Below are positions 46,485 to 57,864 of a DNA stretch of 64,000 nucleotides, piece by piece. Below the pieces are notes generated by a model, which ran no database searches, was not told the origin of the DNA, and saw nothing but the letters and a program-made list of their open reading frames with translations. How positions within the stretch are numbered: the stretch's first letter is position 1; the number at the start of each line of letters is the position of its first letter. The translations under genes and the position numbers were made by a program. The DNA comes from Jaltomata sinuosa (lineage: Eukaryota; Streptophyta; Magnoliopsida; Solanales; Solanaceae), in assembly GCA_003996215.1 (NCBI GenBank), contig QJPP01003108.1, positions 124,001 to 188,000 of the forward strand, written 5' to 3'.

Positions 46485-48317
46485 GAAGTAGCTCACCCTT
46501 GATATCTGAAAGTGATGGGACTACAAGTGAGGTCGAGTGTCAGCCGCCGAATGATGTCTGGTACTCACAAAAAGAAAAGCAAGTGTTGAATCAGTACATA
46601 ACCACTGTGTACTAGTAGGATCATCGGCCAACTCCAATAAACAAGATAAAAACAGTAAACCAAAGATGAGTAAAGCAAAGTAAACATGTAACAATTTAAC
46701 AATATAACAAGGCTACAAGTCTCTTCCTTAACCTATCAACCACACATAACAAATTAACAATCAAGGACAATTCAGTGACAATAAACACATGTCTTATTCA
46801 CACAACCCAGACCCAAAAAGGATCCTTAGGACACCACCTATGTTTTCAACATGCAATCTCGGTTTACTCTAAAACCAACCTCACATTTCAATATAATCAC
46901 TCGGCTTCTCATAGACCATATGAAGAAATCACAATTCAAGAATACAACCCAGTCCACTCATGGAACCATCGAAATAATACAATAAATCAAACTCATACCA
47001 GGCGTGGTACCCGAGCCAACCAATATGTAACCTGTACCAGGCGTGGTACCCGATCAAACTGAATATCACACCAAATCCAATCAATCAATAAACAATGAAC
47101 AAAAGCGTACTTGTAAACCAACAAGCAATAAAAGAAGTTCACTTCACGAGACTGATAACCGGATAAGCAGACATTCATAATCTAATTTCCTAAGCAAGAA
47201 AACTAACACAATGCTAAGCGATAGTACATGAACACATATTGCATATTGGGAAATCAATAACCATCACCTACCTCGAATTACTCAAAAGATCTATTGACCC
47301 AGAGCCTTCTTGTTTTCCGAAGGTCTTGCTTGTTCATAGTCTAAAAATCATTTCAAGATACTAAAATCAATCCACATGGCCTAATAGTTACCCGGATTAT
47401 ACAAAATCCCAAATCCCCAGGCCAAATTATGATCATTCCACCCTTTCTCGGGCTTTCTCACCATTAATTCACCTAAGTCTATCATATTTACGGATACATT
47501 TAGAGAATTATGGCTAATTGATCATAACCCAACAATAATAAACAAGACCCAAGAACTTCTATGCCCTAGAATCCCATTTTTCCCTTGATTCCTCCATTCC
47601 TAGGTCTATCCAAACCTTCCCCCAAGTCCATAACTAGAAATTCTACAATGTAGGATTTATAGTACTAAGTTAGGGGAGTAGAAACCTTACCTTTGGGATG
47701 AAAATGGTAAAAAATGATTAAGGTTCACCCAAAATAACCCTTTCCATTTTCCAAAATGTTCTTGGTGAAAAATGAATATTTTGGGGAAGTTTCTGCATTA
47801 AATCCCAACTTAGTATGCTATAGTGATCCAAGGTCCGCTATAGCAGTACCACCGTAGTGGAACCAGCCGCTATGGCGGTGAAGACCGTTGTTGAGTTCCG
47901 CTATAGCGGTAATTTCACCGCTATAGGAGAGGTCGCGATAGTGCTATGTCAACTGCCATGGAAGTTGAAACGGGACAAAAAGTTGTATAATTCCCCAAAA
48001 GTGCCAATTTTACAACACACCTTCAATCTCTGACGTTCTGGAACAACCCCTTCACGTCAACCTCGATACCGGAGTTCTACTTACGTGAATTGACTTCTAA
48101 AAATTCCCCTGTACTCCTTTATGTTTTAGCTAACAAAAAAACTAGCTCACTACAAGACACATTATCCAATCCTTACCGGGATTACCCTAGACCATACCTT
48201 GCTCATAAACCATCGAGACTAGCCTAGCCCAGAATTTCCAATTTCTAAACTCGGAAGTTTTCTAACCCGATACTTGGCATGAAAAGTTTACCCGTAACAA
48301 CGGACCCGATCATTAAA
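46485..48317 (-). repeat. E5 5' LTR, outer part
   Basis: Continues 33812 after E4 and matches 26640-28500 of the 3' LTR. In reverse it starts TTTAATGATCGGG at the copia junction. It has two tandem units (46996-47056), a donor-like site (GT at 47271-47270) and the CGCTATAGCGG cluster. Confidence 0.9.
47815..47950 (-). promoter_or_regulatory. CGCTATAGCGG palindrome cluster, E5 5' LTR
   Basis: TCCGCTATAGCGGTAA, CACCGCTATAG, GCCGCTATGGCGG and GTCCGCTATAGCAG. In LTR orientation it is followed by GGGATTTAATGCAG, a TATA-like word also present after the 59170-59260 cluster. Confidence 0.6.
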
Positions 48318-48824
48318 AGAGTTGAGAATAAAATTCACAATAAATGGTGCAGACATATACACCTCAAGGTACTTGAGTTTAGCAGCAATATCTCTCATCT
48401 TCGTAATGTGCTCGTGCACTGTATGACTTCTATCAAGCATCATACTTGAGAGCCTCTTCATAAGGGTACTGTCCAACGCCTTGTTAGAGCTTACAAATTA
48501 TTCATCAATTGCCTTCATATAAGCTTTGACCTTGTCATTGTCAGCGATAGAACCCCTAATGCTTTGGCTTGTATAAGCTTATATGATCTTTTATGAGCAT
48601 TAAGCTCAATTGACTGGATTTATCCCACCTCTCATAAGAAGCCTTAGCCTCTGGCGTACTTAATTTCGTGGGTTTAGGTAGTTCTTACACACGAAGGGCC
48701 AGATTCATATCCGAGCACCCTAAAGTCAGAAGGACTTTCTCCTTTCATTAAGTAAAATTATCACCAAATAGCATTGAAATTCAAGCATTTTTATTAAAAA
48801 TAGTAGTAGAAAAAGTTGTGTGAA
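48318..48824 (-). pseudogene. Host copia element: gag N-terminal part (possible exon 2)
   Basis: Reverse reading: FGDNFT, then WKE-like text interrupted by stops, LLTLGCSDMNLALRV, EAKASYERWDKSSQLSLMLI, a frameshift, then ALDSTLMKRLSSMMLDRSH, HEHITKMRDIAAKLKYLEVY and FIVNFILNS, as in a copia gag. It is cut by E5 at the AGAGT duplication and continues at 26314. The region upstream of FGDNFT has no ATG in a suitable place; an acceptor-like TTGTTTTGTAG ends at 48825. Confidence 0.82.
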
Positions 48825-49877
48825 CTACAAAACAAGTATACACATACATAAGCTATGAAATACATTACCAACAAAAAATCATGTAAATATCAATTCTAAG
48901 TAAATTTTAAATCTTTCTATGGAGAGAGGTTGTAACCCATGCATAAAATTTACTTAACTTTATTGGACTACTAAACCAAATAAAACTAGAAAATAATCCA
49001 TACCAATGGGTATCGGACAAGTTCTAAATTGAATGATTTACTATCTTATTCCAATTAATCTGACCAAACTAGTTACCTCCCATTGGGGTAAGCTTACTAT
49101 TTGATAAGATAATCGAACTTTATTAGAAGTCATTATTATATCTTAATCACTTAACTTTATGTGATTAAAGAACTTTATTTCCTTTATATCATATACCTAT
49201 GATGCTATGGCTAATCCCAAATATATGACAAAAAGAACTCAAAATAACATCTCATAATAATTAACTTAAATTCAATGTTAATTATCAAGATGAGAAAATG
49301 GATTGTATAGGCAGAGCCTACATCAAATATAATCTGATGCACAGAGCATCTCACGTTAATATTCTAAAAAGAACTGCACAATTAAGGAATAGGCAGAGCC
49401 TACATATCCTTTATAAAAAATGATAAATCTTTGACCATAGCAATAAAAATTTGCAAAGAGACATTATGTTAGAGCTTATACAAATAAGTATTGTACCAAA
49501 TATCCAACATCAATTGATTTTCAAGTCTTATTGTTATACCAGTTAACAAATCAAGAAAATTTCAAAGAGTTAAAAAATTGGCAGACCCCCACGTTCAAAA
49601 TACAAAGTCTTGATTTAAAATAATTAAGAAAACCAAGATATGTTGACCAAAAGAAAGTGAAACAGTAATGTGTATCTTTATTCAACCCATTTAAACTATT
49701 AATTGAAAAACATAGAAGACCAACAACTAGAAAATGCAAGAATTTGAACTGCCATATATTGCGTCAATAGATTTCCCAAACACTGAACAACACAGCTAAA
49801 ACAGTCTTTTAATCCCACATGTTGAATTTCAACACATACAGTGCCAAAATGCAGAAGAAAAATAAATAAGAACATAC
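48825..49877 (-). other. Possible intron in the copia leader or host first exon
   Basis: In reverse it begins GTATGTTCTTATTTATTTTTC after GAAG and ends ATACTTGTTTTGTAG. The strand is T-rich throughout, with no open frame beyond about 62 codons. Joining 49878 to 48824 reads MVEVHTTFSTTIFNKNA in frame with the copia gag start. A duplicated word TGTAGGCTCTGCCTAT occurs at about 49310 and 49389. If it is not an intron, it is untranslated leader or unrelated AT-rich sequence. The ORFs in it show no domain. Confidence 0.45.
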
Positions 49878-49887
49878 CTTCAACCAT
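49878..49887 (-). CDS. Possible first coding exon (ATGGTTGAAG)
   Basis: Ten bases ATGGTTGAAG followed by the donor GTATGT. It lies about 100 bases downstream (reverse) of a TATAAATA box, a spacing suitable for a short 5' UTR. Proposed only because the splice to 48824 keeps frame with recognisable gag. Confidence 0.35.
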
Positions 49888-49987
49888 GATTATTCACGTA
49901 TCGTAGAGAATCTTTTTTTGTAACACAAGCTTAGGAGTCTTCTAGTCTATGCCTATCAAAGTGTATGCTAAACTGATGGAGTCACAT

Positions 49988-49996
49988 GCATATTTA
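49988..49996 (-). promoter_or_regulatory. TATA-box-like site split by E7
   Basis: Before E7 inserted, the plus sequence was GCATATTTATAGGTAGG, in reverse CCTATAAATATGC, a canonical plant TATA box. E7 duplicated ATTTA (49992-49996 and 57865-57869), so the insertion lies within the box. Downstream in reverse is a leader of about 100 bases to ATG at 49887. Confidence 0.5.
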
Positions 49997-50683
49997 TGTT
50001 GGCTTATAACCCATGTTCCATCCAAAGGCTCATGACTTAATCCCATTCTCTTTTGGTTTCAAATCCTATTTGGAATAGGAGTTGGATTTGTAATCCTATT
50101 TGGAGTTAGTTTTGGCTTAAGAAGAAAGCACCACTCATCAGCTATAAATATGACTACTTGAGAAAATTATTCAAGGCTCATTGGTATTTGTGTTTAAAAG
50201 ACAATAGCACATAAGATAGGTTCTTGAGATAGCTTTCACCAAGAGAGAAGAGAGAAGAAAAACGTTCTTTTTGCTGAAGGTTTTACACTCTAACCAGTCA
50301 CCTTCAAATCAGGTTTGCAAGTTTGTTCACCATTGGATTGGGATGAAATATTGATTGAGTGTTCTAACATCTTGGTGTTTGATTTGCATGGTGAAGATCA
50401 TATTTTGAGGTCCACAACATCTGGTTTTGAGTCCTGAACAAAAGCTCTGTTTTGGGTGATTTCTCTTGATTTATTTTGTTGGTGTAGCTATTGCTTCTCC
50501 GTATTTGGCACTTGTTGTGTAGCCATTATTGGAAAATATTTGTAACTCTCTTATTATTATAGTAGATCTATTTGGATCTTTGTGATCCTGTGATTGTAAC
50601 CTTCGATTTGAAGGGTTTTTCCACGTTAAATTTGGTGTTCTTTATTTTTTCTAATTTTATGATTGCCGCTTTCTATCATAACA
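49997..50683 (+). repeat. E7 5' LTR
   Basis: 687 bp, TGTTGGCTTATAAC to CATAACA. TATA box TATAAATA at 50143-50150 follows a duplicated ATCCTATTTGGA motif. The 3' LTR (710 bp) has an extra copy of TCCTATTTGGAGTTGGATT-like sequence, which explains most of the length difference. Confidence 0.93.
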
Positions 50684-50685
50684 AG

Positions 50686-50698
50686 TGGTATCAGAGCC
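50686..50698 (+). other. E7 primer binding site (tRNA-iMet)
   Basis: TGGTATCAGAGCC three bases after the 5' LTR. Confidence 0.93.
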
Positions 50699-50721
50699 TT
50701 GGTTATGTATCAGAGATTTTT

Positions 50722-52090
50722 ATGAAGGCAAATATGAGCAAGATGGTATGTTTGAACGGGAGTAAGTCTAACATATAGAAAAGCGAGATAAAAGAACTAC
50801 TCTTTGTAAAGAAGAAGCATCTTTCCATTTTTGCTGCTCATAAATTTGAGTTTATGACTGATGAAAATTGGAATTTTCAGCACCAACAGGTATGTGGATA
50901 TATTAGACAATGCGTTGAAGATAATATTTGTAATCATATTGTAAATGAGACACATGCTACAACATTGTGGGAAAAGTTGGAGACCCTTTATGCTTTAAGA
51001 ACTGGCAATAACAAGTTATTACTAAAGCAATTGATGAACTTTAAATACAAGGAGGGCAGTCTTATACTTGATCATATAAATTATTTTCAAGGTGTGCTTG
51101 ATCAACTGTCTGGAATGAGCATCAATTTTGATGATGAGATACAAGGAATCTACCTGATTCTTGGGAAACTCTTCGTATTTCTTTAACAAATTCAACTCCG
51201 GTGGTAAGGTAACTATGGAATATGCCAAGAGTGGTGTATTGAATGAATAAGTAATTAAGAAGAAATCTCAAGGCTCATTCTCACATTCAGATGTTCTATT
51301 TACAGAAGACCGGGGGAGAGATAAAAATAAGAAATTCTTGGAAAAAAGGTAAAAGCAGAAGCATGTCAAGGTCCGGGTATCAAAATTATTCATGCTATCA
51401 TTGTTGCAAGAAAGGATGTATTAAGAGGTTCTGCAACAAGTTGAAGCAAGAAATTACAGAAGAAAAGAAAGAAGGAAATAATGGAAACAATATTGTAGCT
51501 GTTGTCCGAGAAGACCTTCTCTTTTCTTCTAATAAAAGTGTCATCAATTTTGTATCCCAAGATATAAGTTGGATAGTAGATTCTGGAGAAACATCTCATG
51601 TCACACTGAGGAAAGACTTCTTTTCATCTTATACTCCTATTAACTCTAGGATGTTAAAGATGGACAATGCTGGTGAAGTTAAGGTATTTGGTGTGGCACA
51701 TTTTACCTGAAGACTAATATTGGGACAACATTAGTCCTTCAAAATGTCAAGCATGCTCCAGAAGTTCCCTTGAATTTGATCTCTGTAGGACAACTGAATG
51801 ATGACGGCTACCATAATGACTTGTTTAATGGCCAATGAAAGCTCACCAAAGGCTCATTATTTGTAGCTTGAGGAAGAAAGAATTCTAACTTATATGTGAA
51901 ACAAGAATCTATACTAAGTCATTTCATAAATATAGTAGAAAGTGACACTTCATCATATTTGTGGCACAAGAGGCTCAGTCATATGAGCGAGAGGAGAATT
52001 GCATGTTCGGCTAAGAAGAATTTTCTTTCTGGTGTGAAACAAGCAAAGGTAAAAAGATGTGTCTATTACTTAGCCAGGAAATAGAGAAGA
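50722..52090 (+). pseudogene. E7 gag, protease and pre-integrase
   Basis: Gag starts at MKANMSKMVCLNGS (ATG 50722); TAG at 50776 replaces an expected Trp before KSEIKELLFVKKKHL. The gag core VCGYIRQCVEDNI, LWEKLETLY and LLLKQLMNFKYKEG runs to 51186, with a frameshift near 51150. The knuckle is CYHCCKKGCIKRFC (His ligand replaced by Cys, about 51390-51430). The protease site WIVDSGETSHVT lies at about 51570-51600 and the pre-integrase YLWHKRLSHMSERRI at about 51957-52000. It breaks off at the solo LTR. Confidence 0.88.
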
Positions 52091-52095
52091 GTTTT

Positions 52096-55000
52096 TGTCA
52101 CGACCCTATTTGTCGGTCATGATGGCACCTACAGCCCCCCAGTAGGCGAACCAATGCCCGTAGCCTGGAATGGTTAGTAATGGGCCAAATTCTATCAACT
52201 AAAATGTAAGAACAGTTTAATAAGTGGAAGCAAGGGAACAAGATGAAGAAAATATATAACAGGAGTAATATATACAATGCAGAAGCTAAACCAAACCCAA
52301 AACCTGGTATCATACTGTATAAGAGCCGGATCTACATAAGGAGTACAAGGGTCCAAAATAATTTATACAAAGCTGTCTCCAAATAGAAATAGAGTACATA
52401 ATCAAAAGATAACTAAAATCTAAGCTCCGGTCGTCAAGAGCTCACCCTCAGTCCATAATATCACAAAAGCAGCTCCTCGCACGAGTCTCCAATGAGCTAA
52501 TGGCGATGGCCCACACTAGGATCTGCACCAGAAGATGCAGAGTGTAGTGTGAGTACCAAATGCGAAGCATAAGGTAACCAGTAGGTATCATAGGCCGACT
52601 GGGCACATATAAGATAAAAGTATAGTAACAGACAGAATATAAGCAAGTAGTCACAGAAATCAACGAAAAGTACACAGGATCTAGCCCAGAGAGAAGACAA
52701 CATAACAACATACAAGGCTAGAAAGTAGAATATATACACAACAGGCACTGGTGTAAGAAAGAAATAATACACCTGGGATCTTTGCAATAACAGTATATAC
52801 ATAATAAGTTTTTGAAATTGATGGTATACCGGTAACCTTAAGTACAAGGGAAGGAAGAGGAGAGTAAAGATAGACATGCTCGGAACCAGGAATCAATAAC
52901 CCAATTAATCATACAAATCTCAATCCAACAAGTAACAACTTAGCCATATATAATCTTATAAGTATAACCGTAACAGAGGATGGTATCATGATAAAGTAAC
53001 AAGAGTCTACCTACTGTCCCCTGGACGCCCATACAATCGAGGAACCCAATCAAGTGAAAATAAAACCCTCCGACCGCCCATAAAACTGGAGCGTACACTC
53101 AATAAATAGCAAAAAAGTGTGGAGCCTTAAACAATGAATGATATGCTATGAAATTCCAAGAAAGTGAAACCTCAGTGTCAGTATATTACCCCCTCTGGTG
53201 CCCCAAAGGTCCAATAAAGGTAGGATCCATGGAAGGACTTCTCCCGAGTACATCTGCTCCGCCGTAAACCCTTACCCATGGTAACCCTTTTGCTTGAAGC
53301 ACTTGGTCCAAAATGACAGGGTCCATGGAGGTCTACTCGTAGACCACATACTACACTCTAACCTCATAATACCATTCGGAGTACCACCGGATCAAAACTA
53401 GTCACCAATTCTCGCAATGTATGCCTAAATCCTATCCAGGTCTAAATCAATAAAGTAAATGCAGTCTGTTGTATCTAGGTCACCACCGGACCACATACTA
53501 CGGGCATCTCCGGGTCTAAAATAGTAGTAAAACAAGTCTGTTGCTCGGCTTTACCGAGTCTGATCTCCCTTCTTTATAAATAGCGGAAATCAATCCACCA
53601 CCTCGGTCCACCCGAGTCCAATATAAGGTATGAAAATAGAGAAATCTCTCTCCTTTTACCTTTCTTACCCCAAGAAGATCCATAAGAGGTATACCAAACC
53701 ATTTCATAACACACTTTACCAAAAATTGGTCCCGAGGACATGCAAGGTTTGGAAATCATAAATAGTAGGCCCGAAGCCAAAACCATAGTAAAATCGAGCA
53801 TAAAATCCTTTATATGTATGAGAATGGCATGCTCAATCAAAATCAACAGCCCAACGGCTCATAAACAACCTATCGACCTTGCACAGGCCCACAACTACTC
53901 AACAAGCATAACCAGACTAGAAGGATATTTCTATATCCGGGACTCGCGGACATTCCCAATAACCCACCTTCTCTGTTCCAGAGTCAACAAGGTGACACAG
54001 GACCACAAGGGTGAATAAAACGTATCAAGCAAGTACTACAAACATCGGAGGAAGGAAAAGTAGGCGGACATGAATAAAGCGGTCAAGGTCTGTGGTACCA
54101 ACCTAATAATCCCAACCCAAGGATGCCAGCTAGTACAATTTTATCCGATATATGCTAAGTCTAGGGAGTTTAGACTATAACCTACCTGTCGTCCGATGAC
54201 AAGCTGCTGGGAAAATAAAATCCAAGAACGAATCACTCCAAGAAACCTTGAATGATAATCAAACTATGAAAAACATAAGTAATACATCATGGTGAGTCTA
54301 ATGATACCCATATCACTACAATTGTAGTTGGGTTGAAATCCGGGTCAAAAGCGGGCTCGCGGGGCCTACAATTCTAAACCAAAAGTAAAAAGAAGCACGA
54401 TGACCATTATGATACCAAGATGACATGCTCCAAAATTGGGCCCAATTGGCCAAGAAAAGGGTGCCCAAACAGCCCGTTCAAGGTGAAGATAAAAGCTAGA
54501 ATTTAAGATTGAAAATTGTGAATTAGGCAAGAATTACTTACCAAAATGATGGAATTTAAGCCAAGATGGAGAATTCATCACACCCACGATCATGCAAGAG
54601 CTAGGAGGCAGCCACTACAACAAATTTTAAGCTTTGGGTATCAACAACAATGGTGGATTTTTAGAGGAAACCAAAAGAAAGAAAGTTAGGGAAGAAGCTT
54701 ACCAAGAATCGAAGAACAAAAGATAATTGAAGAGCACAAGATTTCCCCAAGTCTAGGATTGATATTACAGCAATTTGGGAGAGTGTATAAATGTTTTAGA
54801 GTGAGAAAGTTGGGAGAAAATGGCTGAAAACAAGGACATATATAGTTGCAGGGATTTGGCCAGTGCCAATGGTGCCCAGGTAGCACTATCACGCTGGCCA
54901 TCTGAAACGTGCATGAGCGCGATCGCGCCAGGCCAGCACCAATGGCGCTGAAGGCCAGGACTGCAACATTTTTCTACAACATTTTTAAAATACTACGGGA

Positions 55001-55629
55001 CAGTTCAGGCAAAATCAAAAATCGATATTCAAAAACCAACAATGCTAATAGAGTGGAAACGATGTTCTGGACTCAACGGAATCGATGAAACTTCCATACG
55101 AGGTCATTTCAGAGAAATGTTGACCCAAGTTAACACTAACTAAAAGAACTCAAAGACTCGAAATAAGCCCGACTCATCTAGAACCCAATCCAACCACCTA
55201 CCTAACCCAAACTCAATATTCCGGAGTTGATGGAATTGTCAGATTTCAAATCTGATGCTCTGATCATCAAAAGTCACCCAAAGTTACACTTTCAACTCCA
55301 AATGGCCTGAAAACAGAGAAAATCACACAAAACCTACGCCGGAAGTTCTCAAGCCTCCACTGAAGGTCCAACTAGACCAAACTCAATGCTATGGAGCTAA
55401 CAGAACTATAAGAATTCAATTCCAAGAACATTAGCTAAGAATGTTGACTAAAGTCAACAATATTCTAAGTTAAAGCTCTAAAATAGGCAAACGGCCAAAA
55501 CAACCAAATGAACGACCAAGGTAGCGAACTACCAGTCCCAGCAAGCCATAAATGAATTGGGGCCACAACAAGAAAGATCTAACAATACAATGAATTTGTA
55601 AACGCGAAGATGACCAGAAGGTCATCACA
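52096..55629 (-). mobile_element. Solo LTR of the E2 group nested in E7
   Basis: 3.5 kb, in reverse TGTGATGACC to GGTCGTGACA, with no internal region, flanked by GTTTT (52091-52095) and GTTTC (55630-55634). It interrupts copia coding sequence between the pre-integrase and integrase, which join sensibly when it is removed. It carries the family cluster of CGCGATCGCGCC words (54868-54955), a TATATA box in reverse at about 54838 and the donor-like site (GT at 54185-54184). ORFs in it (126 and 106 codons, minus) are LTR sequence. Confidence 0.9.
54868..54955 (-). promoter_or_regulatory. CGCGATCGCGCC / CACCAATGGCGC repeat cluster
   Basis: Words CACTATCACGCTGGCC, GAGCGCGATCGCGCCAGG, GCCAATGGTGCC and ACCAATGGCGCTGAAGGCC. 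Same place in the LTR as 15424-15592 and 21446-21600, but with partly different words (an added CAATGGYGC type). Confidence 0.55.
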
Positions 55630-57119
55630 GTTTCTATTCACAGTCATCCCCTTCAAGAAAGACTGAATTATTGGAGCTAGTACACTCTGACTTGTGTGGT
55701 CCTTTTAAAGTGTAGTCAAGAAGTGGTGCAGTTTACTTTGCGACTTTCATTGATGATCATTCTCGCAAGCTTTGGGTATAACCTTTAAAATCCAAAGATA
55801 AAGTACTTGATATTTTTAAGGAATTTCAAGCCTTATGTGAGAGAAAAACTGTTAAAAACTAAAATATATTTGCACATACAATAGCGGTGAATATATTGGT
55901 CCTTTTGATAACTATTGCAAATCCCAAGGAATTCACATAAAAATCTCCATCTAAGATGCCTCAGTTGAATGGATTGGCAGAGATAATGAATAGAACTCTA
56001 GTTGAGAGAGTTAGATGTGTGCTTTTAGAGGCTAAACTTCCGAATTCCTTTTGGGTGGAAGCACTTAACAATGTTGCTTATGTTATAAATTTGTCTCCTG
56101 CAGTTTCTTTGGATGGTGATGTTCAAAATAGAGTTTGGTTTGCTAAAGATGTTTCCTATGATCATTTGAAAGTCTTTGGGTGTAAAGCTTGTATGCATAT
56201 TCTAAGAGATGAGAGATCAAAATTGGAGGTTAAAACTAAACAGTGCATCTTCATTGGTTATGGTCAAGATGAGTTTGGGTATCAATTTTATGATTTAGTT
56301 GATAATAAGATTATTAGAAGTCGTGATACAATGTTCTTTGAAGAAAAAACTATTGAAGATATTATTAAAACTGAGAAGACAGATTCTCAGAATAATAAGA
56401 GCATAGTCAATGTTGATCTAGTTCCTCTTACTGATATATCTATTGCACACGAAGGAACACAAGATAATAATGTGGATTGGTGATTAGAGTAAAAATGATC
56501 ATCAGGGTGTAGAACCTATAGATGCTCCTATTAATGATGTTGTAGTTGATCAACCATCATCTCCTGCTCTGGTTACTACTTTGGATGCTCCTGAAACCTC
56601 TCATAGAAGATCTACTACAGAGAAGCAAAAATGAACACAGTATTCTCCTAATGGATATGTACTTTTTACTGAATTAGGAGAACCTGAAGATTATGATGAA
56701 TCCATGAAAGATACTCACAGAGATCATTAGGTAGAAGCTATGGAAGATGAGATGAAGTCACTTCATGAGAATGACACATATAAGTTAGTTGAATTATCGA
56801 AAAGTAAGAGAGCTTTATCGAACAAATAGATCTTCACAGTAAAGCAAGAGCAACATACTTCTACGTGTAGGTATAAGGTGAGGATAGTTGATGAAAGATT
56901 TGACTAGAGAAAGGAAATTGACTTTGATGAAATTTTCTCACTTGTTGTAAAAATGTCTTTTACGGTTCTAGGCTTAGCTGCAAGTCTAGATTTGAAGGTT
57001 GAGAAGATACACACTAATGAAAACCCTTCAGATATACTAGTTAAAGTGGTGATTGCAGATAGGCATAAGTTTTGTAGAACATCGGCATGCATGTAGCCTG
57101 TCCAGAGTTCCTCCACTTG
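55630..57119 (+). pseudogene. E7 integrase, with RT/RNase H collapsed by deletion
   Basis: Integrase: LLELVHSDLCGPF (first Asp), YFATFIDDHSRKLWV, a degraded second-Asp region with NSGEYIGPF, then QLNGLAEIMNRTLVERVRC (Glu) and the open segment 55956-56483 (KVFGCKACMHI, KQCIFIGYGQDEFGYQFYD). The RT amino-terminal part follows (EAMEDEMKSLHENDTYKLVE, YKVRIVDERFD, IDFDEIFSLVVKMS). At about 57001 it jumps from ASLDLKVE to KIHTNENPSDILVK, which belongs to the end of RNase H. No YxDD motif exists in between. Confidence 0.9.
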
Positions 57120-57154
57120 AAGATTAATTTGGCCCGTTGGCTGGAGAGGGAGTT

Positions 57155-57864
57155 TGTTGGGCTATAGCCCATGTTCCAGCCAAAGGCCCATAGCCTAATC
57201 CTATTCTCTTTTGGTTTCCAATCCTATTTGGAATAGGAGTTGGATTTGTATTCCTATTTGGAGTTGGATTCTTAATCCTATTTGAGGTCGGTTTTTGCTT
57301 AAGAAGAAAGAATCACTCATCATCTATAAATAGGATTATTTGAGAGAATTATTCAAGGCTCATTGGTATTTGTCTTTGAAAGAGAATAGCATATCAGAGT
57401 GGTTCTTGAGAGAGCTTTCACCAAGAGATAAGAGAGAAGAAAAATGTTCTTTTTGGTAAAGTTTTTACTCTTCGACCAGACACCTTCAAATCACGTTTGT
57501 AATTTCATTCACTGTTGGATCAGACTGAATTTTTGACTGAGTGTTCTAACATCTTGGTGTTTGATTTGATCGGTGAAGATCAAATTTGGAGGTCCGCAAC
57601 ATCTGGTTTTTAGTCCTGAATAGAAGCTCTTTTTGGGTGATTTCTCTTGATTTATTTTGTTGGTGTAGCTATTGCTTCTCCGTATTTAGAACTTGTTGTG
57701 TAGCCAGTATTAGAGAATATTTGTAACCCTCTTATTATTATAGTAGATCTATTTGTATCTTTGTGATCCCGTCGTTGTCACATTCGATTTGAAGAGTTTT
57801 TCCACGTTAAATTTGGTATTCTTTATTTTCTCTATTTTTTGGTTTGTCGCTTTCCATCGTAACA
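57155..57864 (+). repeat. E7 3' LTR
   Basis: TGTTGGGCTATAGCCC to CATCGTAACA; TATA box TATAAATA at about 57325. Aligns along its length with the 5' LTR, with scattered substitutions and one insertion. Confidence 0.93.

Larger units (their letters stand above)
26315..48317 (-). mobile_element. E5: gypsy chromovirus, minus strand, interrupted by E4
   Basis: It lies in the copia gag between AGGGT (26310-26314) and AGAGT (48318-48322), a 5-bp duplication with one mismatch. Removing it restores the copia gag motif across the join. In reverse: 5' LTR 48317-46485 and 33812-33500, primer site 33495-33482, gag-pol 33281-28513, 3' LTR 28500-26315. It is a different family from E1: its LTRs belong to group B/C, which carries the 40-bp tandem. 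Confidence 0.92.
49997..57864 (+). mobile_element. E7: Ty1/copia element, plus strand, RT deleted
   Basis: Perfect 5-bp duplication ATTTA at 49992-49996 and 57865-57869. LTRs 49997-50683 and 57155-57864 begin TGTTGG and end AACA; primer site at 50686; purine tract GGAGAGGGAG at 57143-57152. The gag and integrase text resembles the Tork-type copia lineage that includes tobacco Tnt1 (from family knowledge). A solo LTR interrupts it, and RT with most of RNase H is missing. Confidence 0.94.

Noticed and set aside
56904..57116. Minus ORF of 70 residues at the E7 deletion
   Set aside because: Antisense shadow of the RT/RNase H remnants read on plus.
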